The notes: generated from the letters alone by a model not told the origin. Shown: positions 17,814 to 26,943, numbered from the stretch's first letter. The stretch: DNA of 64,000 nt from Geopsychrobacter electrodiphilus DSM 16401 (GCF_000384395.1 NZ_ARWE01000001.1:682001-746000); one strand, 5' to 3'. Made by a program: numbers and translations.

Positions 17814-19184
17814 TCAGGCTTTATTCGTGACCGTGTTCTCGATCTGTTTTTTAAGTTCTTCAAACGTCAGGGAAAATGCCGCCTGATTCCGATGGGCATT
17901 GGCTGCCATTTGCACCCTGGTTTTGCCCTGTTCGTGCGAGAGCCGAATCCAGACACGCCGGTGTGAAAAGAAGAAGGCACTCATCGAGCCGAACACCATC
18001 AAGAAACAACCAAACCAGACAATCCACACCCCTGGATCTTTTGCGACCTGTAGCCCGGTGTACTGTGGCTGGTGGTAAGACTTGAGGGCAAAGCTGAAGT
18101 CACCGCCACGACGTGCATCAAACTGCGGGAATTTCTGCAGGATGATAAACGGCGTGCGATGTTTCCCCTCGGGGGTATCGACATGCAGCTTAGCGGCCGC
18201 ACCATAGCTCTCATAGCTTGCCGTGAAATCGTCGACGGAGAAGAAGAAACCGTTCGGCAGCGGGACGCGTTGCCCCTGTGCCGGGTTCACTGTCAGTTTA
18301 TCACCACTTTTATTATCAGTGACTTCGATTTCAAAGGTGCCGGTTCCAGCCGGGCCATAGCTCGACTGATAGAAAGTGATCCCTTTGTAGGAGAGGGGTT
18401 CGTTGACAATAATTTTTGCCTTATCGTAAATAACCTTACCGTTGTCGACGATGGTCAAAAGACTGCGGAATTCTTTGGGGCGCATGGTTCCCGGGTAGTA
18501 TTCGACTTCAAATTTATCACAGCGCACGCTGTAGCCGAGTTGAATCGGCTGGTTGCCGTTACGTGGCCAGACCTGAGTGATTGAAGTCCCTTCAACGATG
18601 TTGACGTAGGCTTTGTAGCCCCAGACTGTACCGATAATCGCTCCCAGCATGATGATCAGAATCGACAGGTGGGTCATGTAGGCGCCGAAGCGTGAATAAA
18701 TCCCTTTTTGGGCAAACAGATTCAGGTGCCCGTCAACTTCAGTCAGGGTTGGTCTGGTAAAGGCGGATTTCAGGGTGTCAGTGAGGCGCTGAGCCAATTC
18801 ATCAGCGGGCTCTTTGGTGATGAATTCAGCCTTGTTGGCCGAATTTTTATAGGTACCGTCTCCCGCAACCAGCATCGGCTGGCTGACGAATTTCCATACA
18901 CGCGGAAAATTCTTGATCGAGCAACAGATCAAGTTGACGCAGAAGAGCCCCAGCAGCCCGACGAACCACCAGGAATGGTACATGTCAGTGAGGTGCATTT
19001 TTTGGAAGAGCTCGTAGTTGGAGCGACCGTACTCTTTGATGTACTCTTCGGCCGCGCCGTCCTGCTGGATGACGGTCCCGATAATCGAGGTGACTGCAAG
19101 CATCAGCAGAGTAAAGATTGTCAGTTTAAGGGAACAGAAAAAATCCCATAAGCGGTCAGGTGAAGATGTTTTCTTGACGTTCAA
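17814..19184 (-). CDS. resB: cytochrome c biogenesis protein ResB
   Basis: 456 aa inner-membrane partner of CcsA in system II cytochrome c maturation. Three N-terminal membrane helices (about 18-38, 72-92, 168-190), a large periplasmic domain containing [16 protein letters not shown], and a last helix near residue 390 followed by RVWIRL. All match ResB/Ccs1. First gene of a two-gene operon with ccsA; the ATG at 19184 is preceded by AGATATTC only, so the RBS is weak. Confidence 0.93.
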   Translation of the reverse strand: MNVKKTSSPDRLWDFFCSLKLTIFTLLMLAVTSIIGTVIQQDGAAEEYIKEYGRSNYELFQKMHLTDMYHSWWFVGLLGLFCVNLICCSIKNFPRVWKFVSQPMLVAGDGTYKNSANKAEFITKEPADELAQRLTDTLKSAFTRPTLTEVDGHLNLFAQKGIYSRFGAYMTHLSILIIMLGAIIGTVWGYKAYVNIVEGTSITQVWPRNGNQPIQLGYSVRCDKFEVEYYPGTMRPKEFRSLLTIVDNGKVIYDKAKIIVNEPLSYKGITFYQSSYGPAGTGTFEIEVTDNKSGDKLTVNPAQGQRVPLPNGFFFSVDDFTASYESYGAAAKLHVDTPEGKHRTPFIILQKFPQFDARRGGDFSFALKSYHQPQYTGLQVAKDPGVWIVWFGCFLMVFGSMSAFFFSHRRVWIRLSHEQGKTRVQMAANAHRNQAAFSLTFEELKKQIENTVTNKA

Positions 19185-19285
19185 GGCGTGAATATCTCCA
19201 ATAAGCAGATTACCCGGCTAATGTTGACAAATCGTGTCATATTAGCCGGAGTGGGGTGTTGCGTCAACTGGGAGGAGGAGATAAA

Positions 19286-19711
19286 TCACATCAGCAGAAT
19301 GGTGCTGCGCCGTTGTTTGTCCGTTTGAGAAAGGGGTTGAAGGGGGGGGGTGTGCAGATTTGCAGCATAAAATACCGCATATTGCTGAGGGATCGGATCT
19401 GCACTGTGGTATTCGGGTTCTTCGCGATGGGAACCAAGCAGGGCCAGGGCGTTTCCGCCGTTGAGACTGATCAGGGTTGGCTCATTTTGGGTCTGACTGG
19501 AAGGATGGTTGTGGTGGCAAAGGGTCGAGGCCGGTCCAGGGATTAAAACTTCGTAGGGCAGCGGATGACAATCGGCCACTTGAGGGGTACAAGAGGAACT
19601 AACGCCGGTCCGCGCACAGCAGTTGAGTGCGCATTGCAGGCTTCCGCTGCTGAGGATGACAAACAGCAGTACGGTCAGGAAGAGCATATGTCGGAGCGGA
19701 GTCTCACTCAT
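19286..19711 (-). CDS. hypothetical secreted small protein, Cys-rich at its N-terminus
   Basis: About 141 aa from the ATG at 19711 (GAGGAG lies 13 bases before it). A typical signal peptide opens the protein (MSETPLRHMLFLTVLLFV), then LQCALNCCARTG with closely spaced cysteines, then a Pro/His-rich region with CHHNH. No family recognised. It lies between resB and the dnaJ-like gene on the same strand. It might be a small membrane or metal-binding protein, but it could also be a chance frame; the signal peptide and RBS are the main support. Confidence 0.42.
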   Translation of the reverse strand: MSETPLRHMLFLTVLLFVILSSGSLQCALNCCARTGVSSSCTPQVADCHPLPYEVLIPGPASTLCHHNHPSSQTQNEPTLISLNGGNALALLGSHREEPEYHSADPIPQQYAVFYAANLHTPPLQPLSQTDKQRRSTILLM

Positions 19712-19829
19712 GTTAATTTGAAGCTTCTCCTCGTCAACAGCGCCAGAGCATAAGGACACAGGACGATACTATTTGCAAGCAGAATGCCGGTCATGCGGCG
19801 ACTGTGCGTTAAAAGCCGAAAAAGGGTAT

Positions 19830-20705
19830 TTAGAGACCGCTCTTGGCAAGATCTTTTATCAATTTAAGCTGGACTTCATCAAGTTGGGCCGGGACCTCAA
19901 CATTAATCCAGGCGTAAAGGTCGCCGGCTGGTCTTCCGGCGGCTGCGGGTACGCCAAATCCCCGAAGCCGGATTTTCCCCCCGGGTTGAAATCCTGCGGG
20001 GACCTTGATCCGCTTCTCCCCTTGCAGGGTCGGGACCTCAGTACTGCAGCCGAGGCAGAGCTGGCTAAAGGGGAGCTTGATCTCGACCAGCAGGTTGTTC
20101 TCTTCGCGTTTGAAGATCGGATCGGGATCGATTTTGATCTGAAGGAAGAGATCCCCGGCTTGCCCGCCCGCCGGTGCCTGGCCTCCCTTTCCCGAAATTC
20201 GCAGTTTGGCGCCTTCTTCAATCCCCGCCGGAATCCGAACCTTGATTTGCTCGATCTGCCCCTCGTTGCGGTAGTCGACGCGGCGTTCACCGCCTTCGAG
20301 GGCCAGGCGCAGCGGGATGCTGACCTCCATCGAATAATCCTGCCCTTTGACTGGCGGGCGGTGGCCGCGAGCGCGTCCTCGTCCACCACCAAACAGTTGG
20401 CTGAACAGGTCTTCACTCCCACCGCCGCCGAACAGGTCACCGAGATCGACATTGCGGAAGATATCTTCCTGGCTGAAGCGTTGGTGGAATCCCGTTTCGC
20501 CGAAGCGATCGTACTGCTGGCGTTTCTCTTTGTCGGATAGGACCGCGTAGGCCTCGGCGACCTCCTTGAAGCGGTCCTCGGCCTTTTTGTCGCCGGGGTT
20601 GCGATCCGGGTGGTGGGTTTGAGCGAGTTTGCGGTATGCTTTCTTGATCGTTGCCTGGTCTGCATCTCTGGCAACGCCGAGGGTCTGATAATAGTCTTTG
20701 GCCAT
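19830..20705 (-). CDS. cbpA: CbpA-type DnaJ co-chaperone
   Basis: 291 aa. J domain at residues 4-68 with HPD at 32-34, a Gly/Phe/Arg-rich linker (about 75-125), then two substrate-binding beta domains without the zinc-finger repeats of full DnaJ. This is the CbpA layout. It stimulates DnaK ATPase and delivers substrates; some CbpA proteins also bind DNA. I place the start at the ATG at 20705 (MAKDYYQTLGV), not further upstream, because the J domain begins there. Divergent from hemG across a 230-base promoter region. Confidence 0.92.
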   Translation of the reverse strand: MAKDYYQTLGVARDADQATIKKAYRKLAQTHHPDRNPGDKKAEDRFKEVAEAYAVLSDKEKRQQYDRFGETGFHQRFSQEDIFRNVDLGDLFGGGGSEDLFSQLFGGGRGRARGHRPPVKGQDYSMEVSIPLRLALEGGERRVDYRNEGQIEQIKVRIPAGIEEGAKLRISGKGGQAPAGGQAGDLFLQIKIDPDPIFKREENNLLVEIKLPFSQLCLGCSTEVPTLQGEKRIKVPAGFQPGGKIRLRGFGVPAAAGRPAGDLYAWINVEVPAQLDEVQLKLIKDLAKSGL

Positions 20706-20935
20706 GGTTTGGTGCGGCCCTTCCGTTTGGACTGTTGCTGTGGGTTGCCTGTTTGGCAGTCGTTTTAATGAATAACGAGCGAAACTATAGGAACCGGTGC
20801 TGATCAGGTCAAGCGCTTTTGTCACTCAGGTCGCGGCGCTTGACGGATATTGGCAATATCGTTAGTATTTGCCGAAAAATTTGGAATAATTTAATTTCAG
20901 GTTGTAACACAGACTTGATTATATTTGGAGATTTT

Positions 20936-22348
20936 ATGACCAAAATTGTCGTTCTGGGTGCCGGTATTTCAGGATTATCAACGGCCTATGCCCTTGAAAA
21001 TTTCGCGCGCCGCGAAGAGTTGGACATCGAAATTCTGGTGCTGGAAAAACTCGACAGAAGTGGCGGGAAGATCATGAGCGTCAAGTCCGAGGGCTTTCTC
21101 TGTGAATGGGGTCCGAACGGTTTTCTTGACAACAAGCCGATGACCCTTGATCTCTGTCGCGCTCTCGGGGTCGACTCCGTTTTGTTGCGGTCCAGCGATA
21201 ACGCGCGTAAGCGCTTTATCTATGCGGCAGAAACCCTGCATCGCCTGCCTGAGGATGCGATTTCATTCTTTAAATCAAAATTGATCAGCTGGCCGGGTAA
21301 ATTACGCCTCGGCTGCGAAATGCTGATTCCCGCCAAACGGGGAACCGTCGATGAAACCCTGGCTGCATTCGCGCGCCGCCGACTGGGTGCTGAAGCCCTT
21401 GATCGCTTGATTGGACCGATGGTCTCGGGAATCTTTGCCGGTGATCCCGAAACTATGAGTTTGCGCAGCTGTTTTCCGCGTATATACCAGCTTGAACAGG
21501 AATACGGGGGCCTGATAAAAGCGATGGCCAAGCTCGGCAAAAAGTCGCGTGCCGAACGTAAGGCCGGCAAACAGGTGGCGAGTGCCGCCGGTCCGGGAGG
21601 GGTGCTCACTTCCTTCACCGGCGGAATCCAGGAGTTGACCGACTCACTGATTGAAAAACTGCAGGCCAAGGTGCTTACCGATAGCGGGGTGGCGCGGATC
21701 GAAAAGAAGCAGGGGGGATTTCTGCTGCATCTTGAAGATCAGTCCCGGATCGAAGCTGAAATGGTAATCAGCTCTGTTCCGGCCCATGCGCTCTCAGGCA
21801 TGCTGGCAGAGTTGGATTCAGAGTCGGCAAGCCTGCTGAATCAGATCCCCTATGCTTCTATGAATGTGGTTTGTTTCGGGTATCAGCAGGACAGGATTTC
21901 CCGCGACCTCGAAGGGTTCGGATACCTGATTGCCAAAGGGGAGAAGCGCAACACGCTGGGAACCTTGTGGGACTCGAGTATTTTCCCTAACCGTGCCCCC
22001 GAGGGGCATGTGCTGCTGCGCTCGATGCTGGGAGGCGCAACCAATCCGCAGGCGATTAATTTTAGTGAGGATGAGGTCAGACAGAAGACCATGGCTGATC
22101 TGAAAAAGATCATGGGGATTGAGGCTGCGCCTGACTTTGTCCGGATCTTCCGCCATCGACAGGCGATTCCTCAATATATACCTGGACACGGTGCGCGCCT
22201 CGCGGCATTGGATAGCCGGATGGATAACTTTAAAGGACTTTTCCTGACTGGTAATGCTTTTTCCGGGGTCGGGATTAACGACTGTGTTAATGCCTCTAAT
22301 CAAATTGCTGAAAAAGTGATCACAGCACTCAAGCAGCAGCGGTTATGA
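20936..22348 (+). CDS. hemG: protoporphyrinogen oxidase, HemY/HemG flavoprotein type
   Basis: 470 aa FAD enzyme that oxidises protoporphyrinogen IX or coproporphyrinogen III to the porphyrin. N-terminal dinucleotide fold VVLGAGISGLSTAYALE, then SGGKIMS, GPNGFLDNKP, and a C-terminal GLFLTGNAFSGVGINDCV that binds FAD. I choose the ATG at 20936, preceded by GGAG at 7 bases, over an upstream frame start at 20819. This type normally uses O2 as acceptor; its presence beside a cytochrome oxidase operon in a probably anaerobic lineage suggests oxygen tolerance. Convergent with the ferritin-like gene. Confidence 0.93.
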   Translation: MTKIVVLGAGISGLSTAYALENFARREELDIEILVLEKLDRSGGKIMSVKSEGFLCEWGPNGFLDNKPMTLDLCRALGVDSVLLRSSDNARKRFIYAAETLHRLPEDAISFFKSKLISWPGKLRLGCEMLIPAKRGTVDETLAAFARRRLGAEALDRLIGPMVSGIFAGDPETMSLRSCFPRIYQLEQEYGGLIKAMAKLGKKSRAERKAGKQVASAAGPGGVLTSFTGGIQELTDSLIEKLQAKVLTDSGVARIEKKQGGFLLHLEDQSRIEAEMVISSVPAHALSGMLAELDSESASLLNQIPYASMNVVCFGYQQDRISRDLEGFGYLIAKGEKRNTLGTLWDSSIFPNRAPEGHVLLRSMLGGATNPQAINFSEDEVRQKTMADLKKIMGIEAAPDFVRIFRHRQAIPQYIPGHGARLAALDSRMDNFKGLFLTGNAFSGVGINDCVNASNQIAEKVITALKQQRL

Positions 22349-22391
22349 TGAGGCTGCGTGCCGCTTTTTTGCTGCCTCCTTGGCGGGCCTC

Positions 22392-22850
22392 TTAGCCTTT
22401 GTTATAGAGACGAGCATAGTCCGAGGCAATCATTTCGTAATGGTTCTGGGTCGATTCGGCATTTTTTTCAACCACGGCCCGTGCACCAATGTCGTTGAGT
22501 TCAAGGGCCATTTTACGCAGATTTCCTTCGACCTCTTTTTCCAGTTTCATCGCCAGTTGTAAGGCCTGGCATTCGTCGAGCCGGGCGATCAGACCGACGT
22601 CGAGGGACTGGGCGATTGTGGTATTCGTTTGTGCCTGCAGAACCATGTCATCAAACGTCGGGAGGTCATCCTCGGGATAGATTGCATAAAAACTGCGGGC
22701 GTGCTCCCGTTCTTCATCCGCTAACTGGTTGAAGTGAAAAATGGCCCCTTCATCCTGCATCGCCTCGGTTGCCTTCTGGTAATAAACCATCGCATCCAGT
22801 TCGACCTGAATCATTTTACGGATCGCGGTTTTCAGTTCAGTTACTCTCAT
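22392..22850 (-). CDS. ferritin-like / rubrerythrin-related diiron domain protein (copy 1)
   Basis: 152 aa four-helix protein. The EExxH-type motif EEREHARSFY (about 50-59) and additional Glu residues (ELDAMVYY, LEKEVEGNL, NHYEMIASDY) give the ligands of a diiron site. Family members act in iron or peroxide handling; the exact role is unknown. A paralogue is at 46995-47459, and the two align from this ATG, which fixes the start. It overlaps the end of the upstream 108-codon gene, suggesting coupling. Confidence 0.82.
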   Translation of the reverse strand: MRVTELKTAIRKMIQVELDAMVYYQKATEAMQDEGAIFHFNQLADEEREHARSFYAIYPEDDLPTFDDMVLQAQTNTTIAQSLDVGLIARLDECQALQLAMKLEKEVEGNLRKMALELNDIGARAVVEKNAESTQNHYEMIASDYARLYNKG

Positions 22851-23163
22851 TCTCCAGCTCCTCAGTTTCAACTGTGTTCCCAACGGCAAGTTGGGACATG
22901 ATCTGCAGTGGCGAATTGTCCTGGAAGCTTAACCTACCTCCAGAACTATTATCAATCAAAGTGATAGGTCCGGTGTGCGAAATGCGAATCCCTTCGGTCG
23001 TCGTGCCGCGGGTGATGATTGCCTCTTCATCCAGACTCCAGAGGATATTGATTTTTAGTTGGTACCGGTGTGTGCCTCCGCCCTGAAGCTGTCCCATTCG
23101 GCGTCTATCCGGACCTTCTCCGTTCAAGGGTTTTTTTTGCTCTGGCTCAGCAGGCGGTGTCAT
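22837..23163 (-). CDS. hypothetical protein, possible PilZ-like domain
   Basis: 108 aa. The last 14 bases overlap the start of the ferritin-like gene, so the two are probably one transcript and translationally coupled; this supports its being real. The segment LIDNSSGGRLSF followed by PLQIMSQLAVGNTVE resembles the DxSxGG...PLxxGxxV pattern of PilZ domains, but the N-terminal RxxxR motif that binds c-di-GMP is not evident. The start is uncertain, with no strong RBS before 23163. Confidence 0.45.
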   Translation of the reverse strand: MTPPAEPEQKKPLNGEGPDRRRMGQLQGGGTHRYQLKINILWSLDEEAIITRGTTTEGIRISHTGPITLIDNSSGGRLSFQDNSPLQIMSQLAVGNTVETEELENESN

Positions 23164-23308
23164 CGGTGCGCCCTGGTGGAGGCAAAGAGGAATTCTGCTC
23201 TTGAGCTAAGAGTACACAAAGACTCAACCATCTGCTTCACTATTGACGATCTGTCCCGCTGCTGGGTATTCTTCGATACCGCCCGTCAGTCCTTGTAAGG
23301 AGAAATAA

Positions 23309-23605
23309 ATGTCTGAAGACAGGGAACGTTTTGAAAAAGATTTAGCCGAAATCGATTGGCGCTCGCTCCGCATTCATGCCCGGCGTGATGCCCTGATTCT
23401 GGTTGATCTTCAACTTGACCTGATTGAAGTCGCGATCAAGGTAACCGCCGATGCGGCCGAACAGGTCGGCAGCTGGATTGAAAAAGGGCTTCTGTGTAAG
23501 CCGACAGCCGAGCAGATGTCCTGCTGGGAGACTGTACTCGACAAGCCTTTCCATATGCTCATCGCCGCTCCATATATTCTGTTTCAAGAAGTTCATCGTG
23601 CCTGA
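23309..23605 (+). CDS. DUF2288 family protein
   Basis: 98 aa, matching the whole length of the DUF2288 family: IDWRSLRIHARRDALILVDLQLDLIEVA, then WIEKGLLCKPTAEQ and the closing LIAAPYILFQE. Family function unknown. RBS TAAGGAG lies 7 bases before the ATG. It overlaps the following UDG-like gene by eight bases. Confidence 0.83.
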   Translation: MSEDRERFEKDLAEIDWRSLRIHARRDALILVDLQLDLIEVAIKVTADAAEQVGSWIEKGLLCKPTAEQMSCWETVLDKPFHMLIAAPYILFQEVHRA

Positions 23606-24272
23606 GGCATTTGTAGCCACACTTGCCGCTTATCGCCGGTGCGCAGTTTTTAATCCCTGGGGGGAGCGCGATCCACAAAACGACCGAGATCTGGACGGGC
23701 CGTTGGTGCGCCGCCGGCAACTTCTGGCCTATCTTCAGGAGCGGATCGGCGCCGCGCGGATTTTGCTGGTGGCCGAAGCGATCGGCTATCAGGGAGGGCA
23801 TTTCAGCGGTATTCCGATGACCAGCGAACGACTTCTCCTCGGCGGCTTGCAACATAAAGACATTTTCCCCGCAGATGTTTTCCGTCGCGCTCCGCAGCGC
23901 ACCAGTTCCCCCAAAATCAAACCCGAGGGGTTTACCGAGCCGACGGCGACCATCGTCTGGGGCCTGCTTAAAAGCCTCGGCATAGACCCGCGCTCGGTTG
24001 TCCTGTGGAATGCGTTCCCCTGGCACCCCTACCAGCTCCAAAAGGGGCTGCTGAGCAACCGCACCCCAAGCGATGAAGAATTGGTCGACGGGCACGGGGT
24101 TTTGCGACTGCTGCTCAGTTTGGGAGGGTTTAAGACGCTGGTGGCCGTTGGGCGAAAATCGGCAATCCAGCTTGCCGGATTGGGACTTGATGCGGCTGAA
24201 GTCCGGCATCCGGCCAATGGCGGTGCCGGGAAATTTCGCGAACAGATGAGCGGCATATTGAGGGGACTATGA
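23598..24272 (+). CDS. uracil-DNA glycosylase superfamily protein
   Basis: 224 aa from a GTG at 23598, overlapping the DUF2288 gene. The fold signature is visible: RILLVAEAIGYQGGHFSGIPMTSERLL (ligand-binding loop region), WNAFPWHPYQ and, near the end, VRHPANGGAGKFR equivalent to the C-terminal HPS loop. It is not a canonical family 1 UDG; a mismatch-specific (MUG/UdgX-like) or unclassified member of the superfamily is likelier. It probably repairs uracil or other damaged bases, but could have lost glycosylase activity. The next gene overlaps it (ATGA). Confidence 0.75.
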   Translation: MPEAFVATLAAYRRCAVFNPWGERDPQNDRDLDGPLVRRRQLLAYLQERIGAARILLVAEAIGYQGGHFSGIPMTSERLLLGGLQHKDIFPADVFRRAPQRTSSPKIKPEGFTEPTATIVWGLLKSLGIDPRSVVLWNAFPWHPYQLQKGLLSNRTPSDEELVDGHGVLRLLLSLGGFKTLVAVGRKSAIQLAGLGLDAAEVRHPANGGAGKFREQMSGILRGL

Positions 24273-24898
24273 ACTGGTGGGCTGAATTTTTGACGATTGC
24301 GCTGGTCCATCTGCTGGCGGTAGCGAGTCCGGGTCCTGATTTTGCGATGGTTATGCGTCAGAGTATTGTTTGTGGGCGACGACCGGCGATCTATACCAGT
24401 ATCGGAATCGGTACCGGCATCCTCGTGCATGTCTCCTATTGCCTGCTCGGGCTCGGTTTGCTGATCTCCCGCTCACTGCTGCTTTTTAACCTGGTCAAGT
24501 TGGTGGGGGCTGCTTATTTACTTTACATCGGTTGGCATTCATTGCGGGCCCAACCGACACCTCAGGAAACAAAGATCGCGGTTGCCGCGCAGGTGATTCC
24601 ATCTGCCTCCCAGGCATTGCGAATCGGATTTTTGACCAATCTGCTCAACCCCAAGGCGACTCTTTTTTTTCTGTCACTCTTTTCTCTGGTGATCTCCCCG
24701 CAGACCCCGCTCTGGGTGCAGCTTGGCTATGGTGTATATATGGCGCTGGCCACCGGACTCTGGTTTAGCGCCTTGTCGGTTTTTCTGACTCGGCCAGCGG
24801 TGCGTGGTTTTTTTCGTCGCTTCGGTCACTGGGCTGAACGGCTGATGGGAGGAGTGTTGATCGCCCTCGGCATCAAGCTCGCTTTGACCCAGAGGTGA
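24269..24898 (+). CDS. LysE/RhtB family amino-acid exporter
   Basis: 209 aa inner-membrane protein with six predicted helices. Typical motifs are AVASPGPDFAMVMRQS near the N-terminus and GFLTNLLNPKATLFFLSLFS in the middle. Members export homoserine, threonine, lysine or similar compounds. ATG overlaps the stop of the glycosylase gene; last gene of the DUF2288-UDG-LysE group. Confidence 0.9.
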   Translation: MNWWAEFLTIALVHLLAVASPGPDFAMVMRQSIVCGRRPAIYTSIGIGTGILVHVSYCLLGLGLLISRSLLLFNLVKLVGAAYLLYIGWHSLRAQPTPQETKIAVAAQVIPSASQALRIGFLTNLLNPKATLFFLSLFSLVISPQTPLWVQLGYGVYMALATGLWFSALSVFLTRPAVRGFFRRFGHWAERLMGGVLIALGIKLALTQR

Positions 24899-25001
24899 CA
24901 GCACCCCAGGGGATGAAACGATTTGGAAAACTTTGCATTAGTGATATCATGTCGCCAGCTGAACTTTCTTTATCCATCCTCATCACGCATTTGGAATCAC
25001 T

Positions 25002-25331
25002 ATGAAAAAAACGTTTAAAATGTCCCACCCGAAGATTAAAGTCCCAAGGCTTGTCGAAGCCATCAAATATGAAGTGAAAAAATATATTAAACGCGAGCGC
25101 GGCAAGACTTTACCCGCCAATGTCGATTTCTGGGATTTTGACTGTCGGTTCGGCGATGATGAGGCGACGAGCGAGGTGATTCATCTCTCAGAGATTAATA
25201 AGTGTATTTCTCAGGCTGAAGCCAGAGAGCTGGAATCCTTCTATCTCGAAATCCTGGCCAAACCAGGCATTCGCAGCAAAAAGCCTAAAGAACGAGTGTC
25301 GATGGATTCTGACGATTCGGCCATCGGGTAG
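25002..25331 (+). CDS. DUF6172 family protein
   Basis: 109 aa. The opening MKKTFKMSHPKIKVPRLVEAIKYEVKKYIKRER and the central VDFWDFDCRFG match a small family of unknown function, DUF6172, found in proteobacteria. It is basic in its first third and acidic later, without membrane segments or cysteine clusters. It stands alone, 100 bases after the LysE gene, before the riboswitch. Confidence 0.75.
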   Translation: MKKTFKMSHPKIKVPRLVEAIKYEVKKYIKRERGKTLPANVDFWDFDCRFGDDEATSEVIHLSEINKCISQAEARELESFYLEILAKPGIRSKKPKERVSMDSDDSAIG

Positions 25332-25443
25332 GCGAAGGAAAGACAGCAAAATACACGGTTTTGCGACCTAATATTAGAGTGATTGACAGGCATTGTTAAA
25401 TATATTTTAATATCGCAGTCGTAAGGATAAGTTTTTTATAGAC

Positions 25444-25540
25444 CCAGACCGACAATGGCAAAATCAGAGAAATCTGGTGACGCAAAGCCACGGGTCCTCT
25501 TTGTGTTGATACAAAAGGATAGCCGGGCCACCGAAGGATG
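25444..25540 (+). promoter_or_regulatory. GEMM-I (cyclic di-GMP-I) riboswitch aptamer
   Basis: The conserved core is present in order: GACAATGGCAAAATC, a stem closed by a GAAA tetraloop (ATCAGA-GAAA-TCTGGT), GACGCAAAGCCACGGGTCC, a second stem (CTTTGTGTTGATACAAAAG) and ATAGCCGGGCCACCGA. The base preceding CAAA (position 20 in Vibrio Vc2 numbering) is G, the c-di-GMP type, not the A typical of the cGAMP-sensing variants. A terminator follows, so ligand probably controls readthrough into the receiver gene at 25666. Confidence 0.9.
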
Positions 25541-25564
25541 GTGCCCTCTCTTCGGGCTGTTTTT

Positions 25565-25606
25565 GAAGCGCCATCTCTTTTTCCAAAAGTGATGGCGCTT
25601 TTTATT
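25565..25606 (+). terminator. riboswitch expression-platform terminator
   Basis: Stem AAGCGCCATC with GATGGCGCTT, 15-base loop, followed by TTTTATTTG. It lies between the aptamer and the receiver gene, so folding of the aptamer may decide whether it forms. Confidence 0.85.
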
Positions 25607-25665
25607 TGTCTGGGCCGGGTAGTTGTCTTGAGCCGTTGGTACGGCAAGAAAAGGAGATTTAGCTT

Positions 25666-26064
25666 ATGTCCCAACGTATCGCTCTGGTTCTGGAAGATAA
25701 CCAGGAATGTCGCACGCTGCTAACAGAACTGTTGGCGGAAAAACAACTGCAGGTGAAGGCTTTTTCCGGCCCGGATTCTTATCTGGTGACCCGACTTGAC
25801 AAGGAATGTCAACTCAGCTGTCCCTTTGACGGGTTCACGATGACCGATAACGACCTGCCGGGGATGAGTGGTCTCGAATTTTTAGAAAAGCTTGAAGCCG
25901 GAGGGTGTAAGCTTCCTGTTGACCGCAAGGCGATCATTTCGGGAAACTGGTCCGCAGAAGAACGCATGCGTGTGCGTCTGTTGGGTTGCCGTGTCTTCAG
26001 CAAGCCGCACAAGATTGCCGAGATTTATCAGTGGGGTGATAAGGGCCCGGCGGAGAAGGTTTGA
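25666..26064 (+). CDS. receiver-only response regulator under riboswitch control
   Basis: 132 aa single receiver domain with no output domain. Acidic residues ED near position 10, the phosphoacceptor in MTDNDLPGMSG, the ISGNW switch region (Ser in place of the usual Thr) and the Lys of FSKPHK are all present. A single-domain receiver usually acts through protein contact or as a phosphate shuttle. The gene is alone behind the c-di-GMP riboswitch and terminator, linking its level to c-di-GMP. RBS AAGGAG lies 10 bases before the ATG. Confidence 0.88.
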   Translation: MSQRIALVLEDNQECRTLLTELLAEKQLQVKAFSGPDSYLVTRLDKECQLSCPFDGFTMTDNDLPGMSGLEFLEKLEAGGCKLPVDRKAIISGNWSAEERMRVRLLGCRVFSKPHKIAEIYQWGDKGPAEKV

Positions 26065-26106
26065 GCCAAAAACCAAGGGCATCGCGCGTTTTTTAGCGGG
26101 AAAATT

Positions 26107-26412
26107 TTACTGCTCCGGCTGCGTCGACAGGGCTTCGACCTCTTTGACAATCGTGTCGATATCCTCGAGTTTTACGGCGGAATACCAGATCCCTTGGGGG
26201 TAGATCATCAGGTTTGGCCCCTCGTTACACAAACCCATACATAAACTTTGGGAAACACGGATGCTGTCGGGTGGCAGGTCCATCTTTTGAAAACGGTCTT
26301 TAAGGATCTGTCGGATCTCGGCCCCTCGGCCGTCGGCGCAGGATTTGCGTGCGCCTTGACGATCATTGACACAGACGAAGATATGACAGCGGAACGGGGA
26401 CTTTTTAACCAT
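26107..26412 (-). CDS. thioredoxin-like [2Fe-2S] ferredoxin
   Basis: 101 aa. The Cys pattern CHIFVCVN near the N-terminus, then KSCAD, and CMGLCNEGPNL matches the thioredoxin-like ferredoxin family also seen in the NuoE subunit. It probably carries electrons for an unidentified partner. Lies 24 bases after the deformylase gene on the same strand; last gene of the gcvR-like/def/ferredoxin operon. Confidence 0.87.
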   Translation of the reverse strand: MVKKSPFRCHIFVCVNDRQGARKSCADGRGAEIRQILKDRFQKMDLPPDSIRVSQSLCMGLCNEGPNLMIYPQGIWYSAVKLEDIDTIVKEVEALSTQPEQ

Positions 26413-26436
26413 CGTAATTCTCCGGCATCTAGCTGC

Positions 26437-26937
26437 TTACTTGCGGCGAAACAGGTCGGTCTTGAGGCTTGAGACCCGGTCGAGGAAGAGGTAACCATCG
26501 AGATGGTCAATTTCATGCTGAATGGCGATCGCTTCGAAGCCAGCCGTTCTGATCACCTGTAGTTGCCGATCCTGATCTTGAAATTTAACCACAATCCGCT
26601 CCGCCCGCAGGACATTGCCGGTGTAGTCAGGCACCGACATACATCCTTCCCGGACGGTTGTTTGCCCCTCGTGCTCGATAATCACCGGGTTGACCATGCA
26701 CAGCAGCCCGTGATTCTCCTGTTTCTTCCCCAGTTTACTCTTGGAGACATCAACCACCACGGCACGCCTGGTGTCGCCTATCTGGGGAGCGGCAACGCCG
26801 ACGGAATGCCCGGCATCGACCATGGTGTCAACCAGATCCTGCAGCAGAGCGGTGACGCTTGCGTCCCACTTTTCGATGGCGGAACAGACCTCTTTGAGTA
26901 TCGGGTTGGGATAAAGAAGGACCTCTTTAACAGCCAT
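26437..26937 (-). CDS. def: peptide deformylase
   Basis: 166 aa metalloenzyme removing the formyl group from new proteins. All three motifs are present: GVAAPQIGD (motif I, with Val in place of Leu), EGCMSVPD (motif II, metal-ligand Cys) and QHEIDHLDG (motif III, two His ligands and catalytic Glu). Located six bases after the ACT-domain gene. Not next to fmt, which is its common neighbour elsewhere. Confidence 0.96.
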   Translation of the reverse strand: MAVKEVLLYPNPILKEVCSAIEKWDASVTALLQDLVDTMVDAGHSVGVAAPQIGDTRRAVVVDVSKSKLGKKQENHGLLCMVNPVIIEHEGQTTVREGCMSVPDYTGNVLRAERIVVKFQDQDRQLQVIRTAGFEAIAIQHEIDHLDGYLFLDRVSSLKTDLFRRK

Positions 26938-26943
26938 CGTTCG

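Noticed and set aside
25444-25540. cGAMP-type (GEMM-Ib) riboswitch
   Set aside because: The base before CAAA is G, the c-di-GMP form; the cGAMP variants carry A there. The closest call is c-di-GMP, but only binding data can decide.
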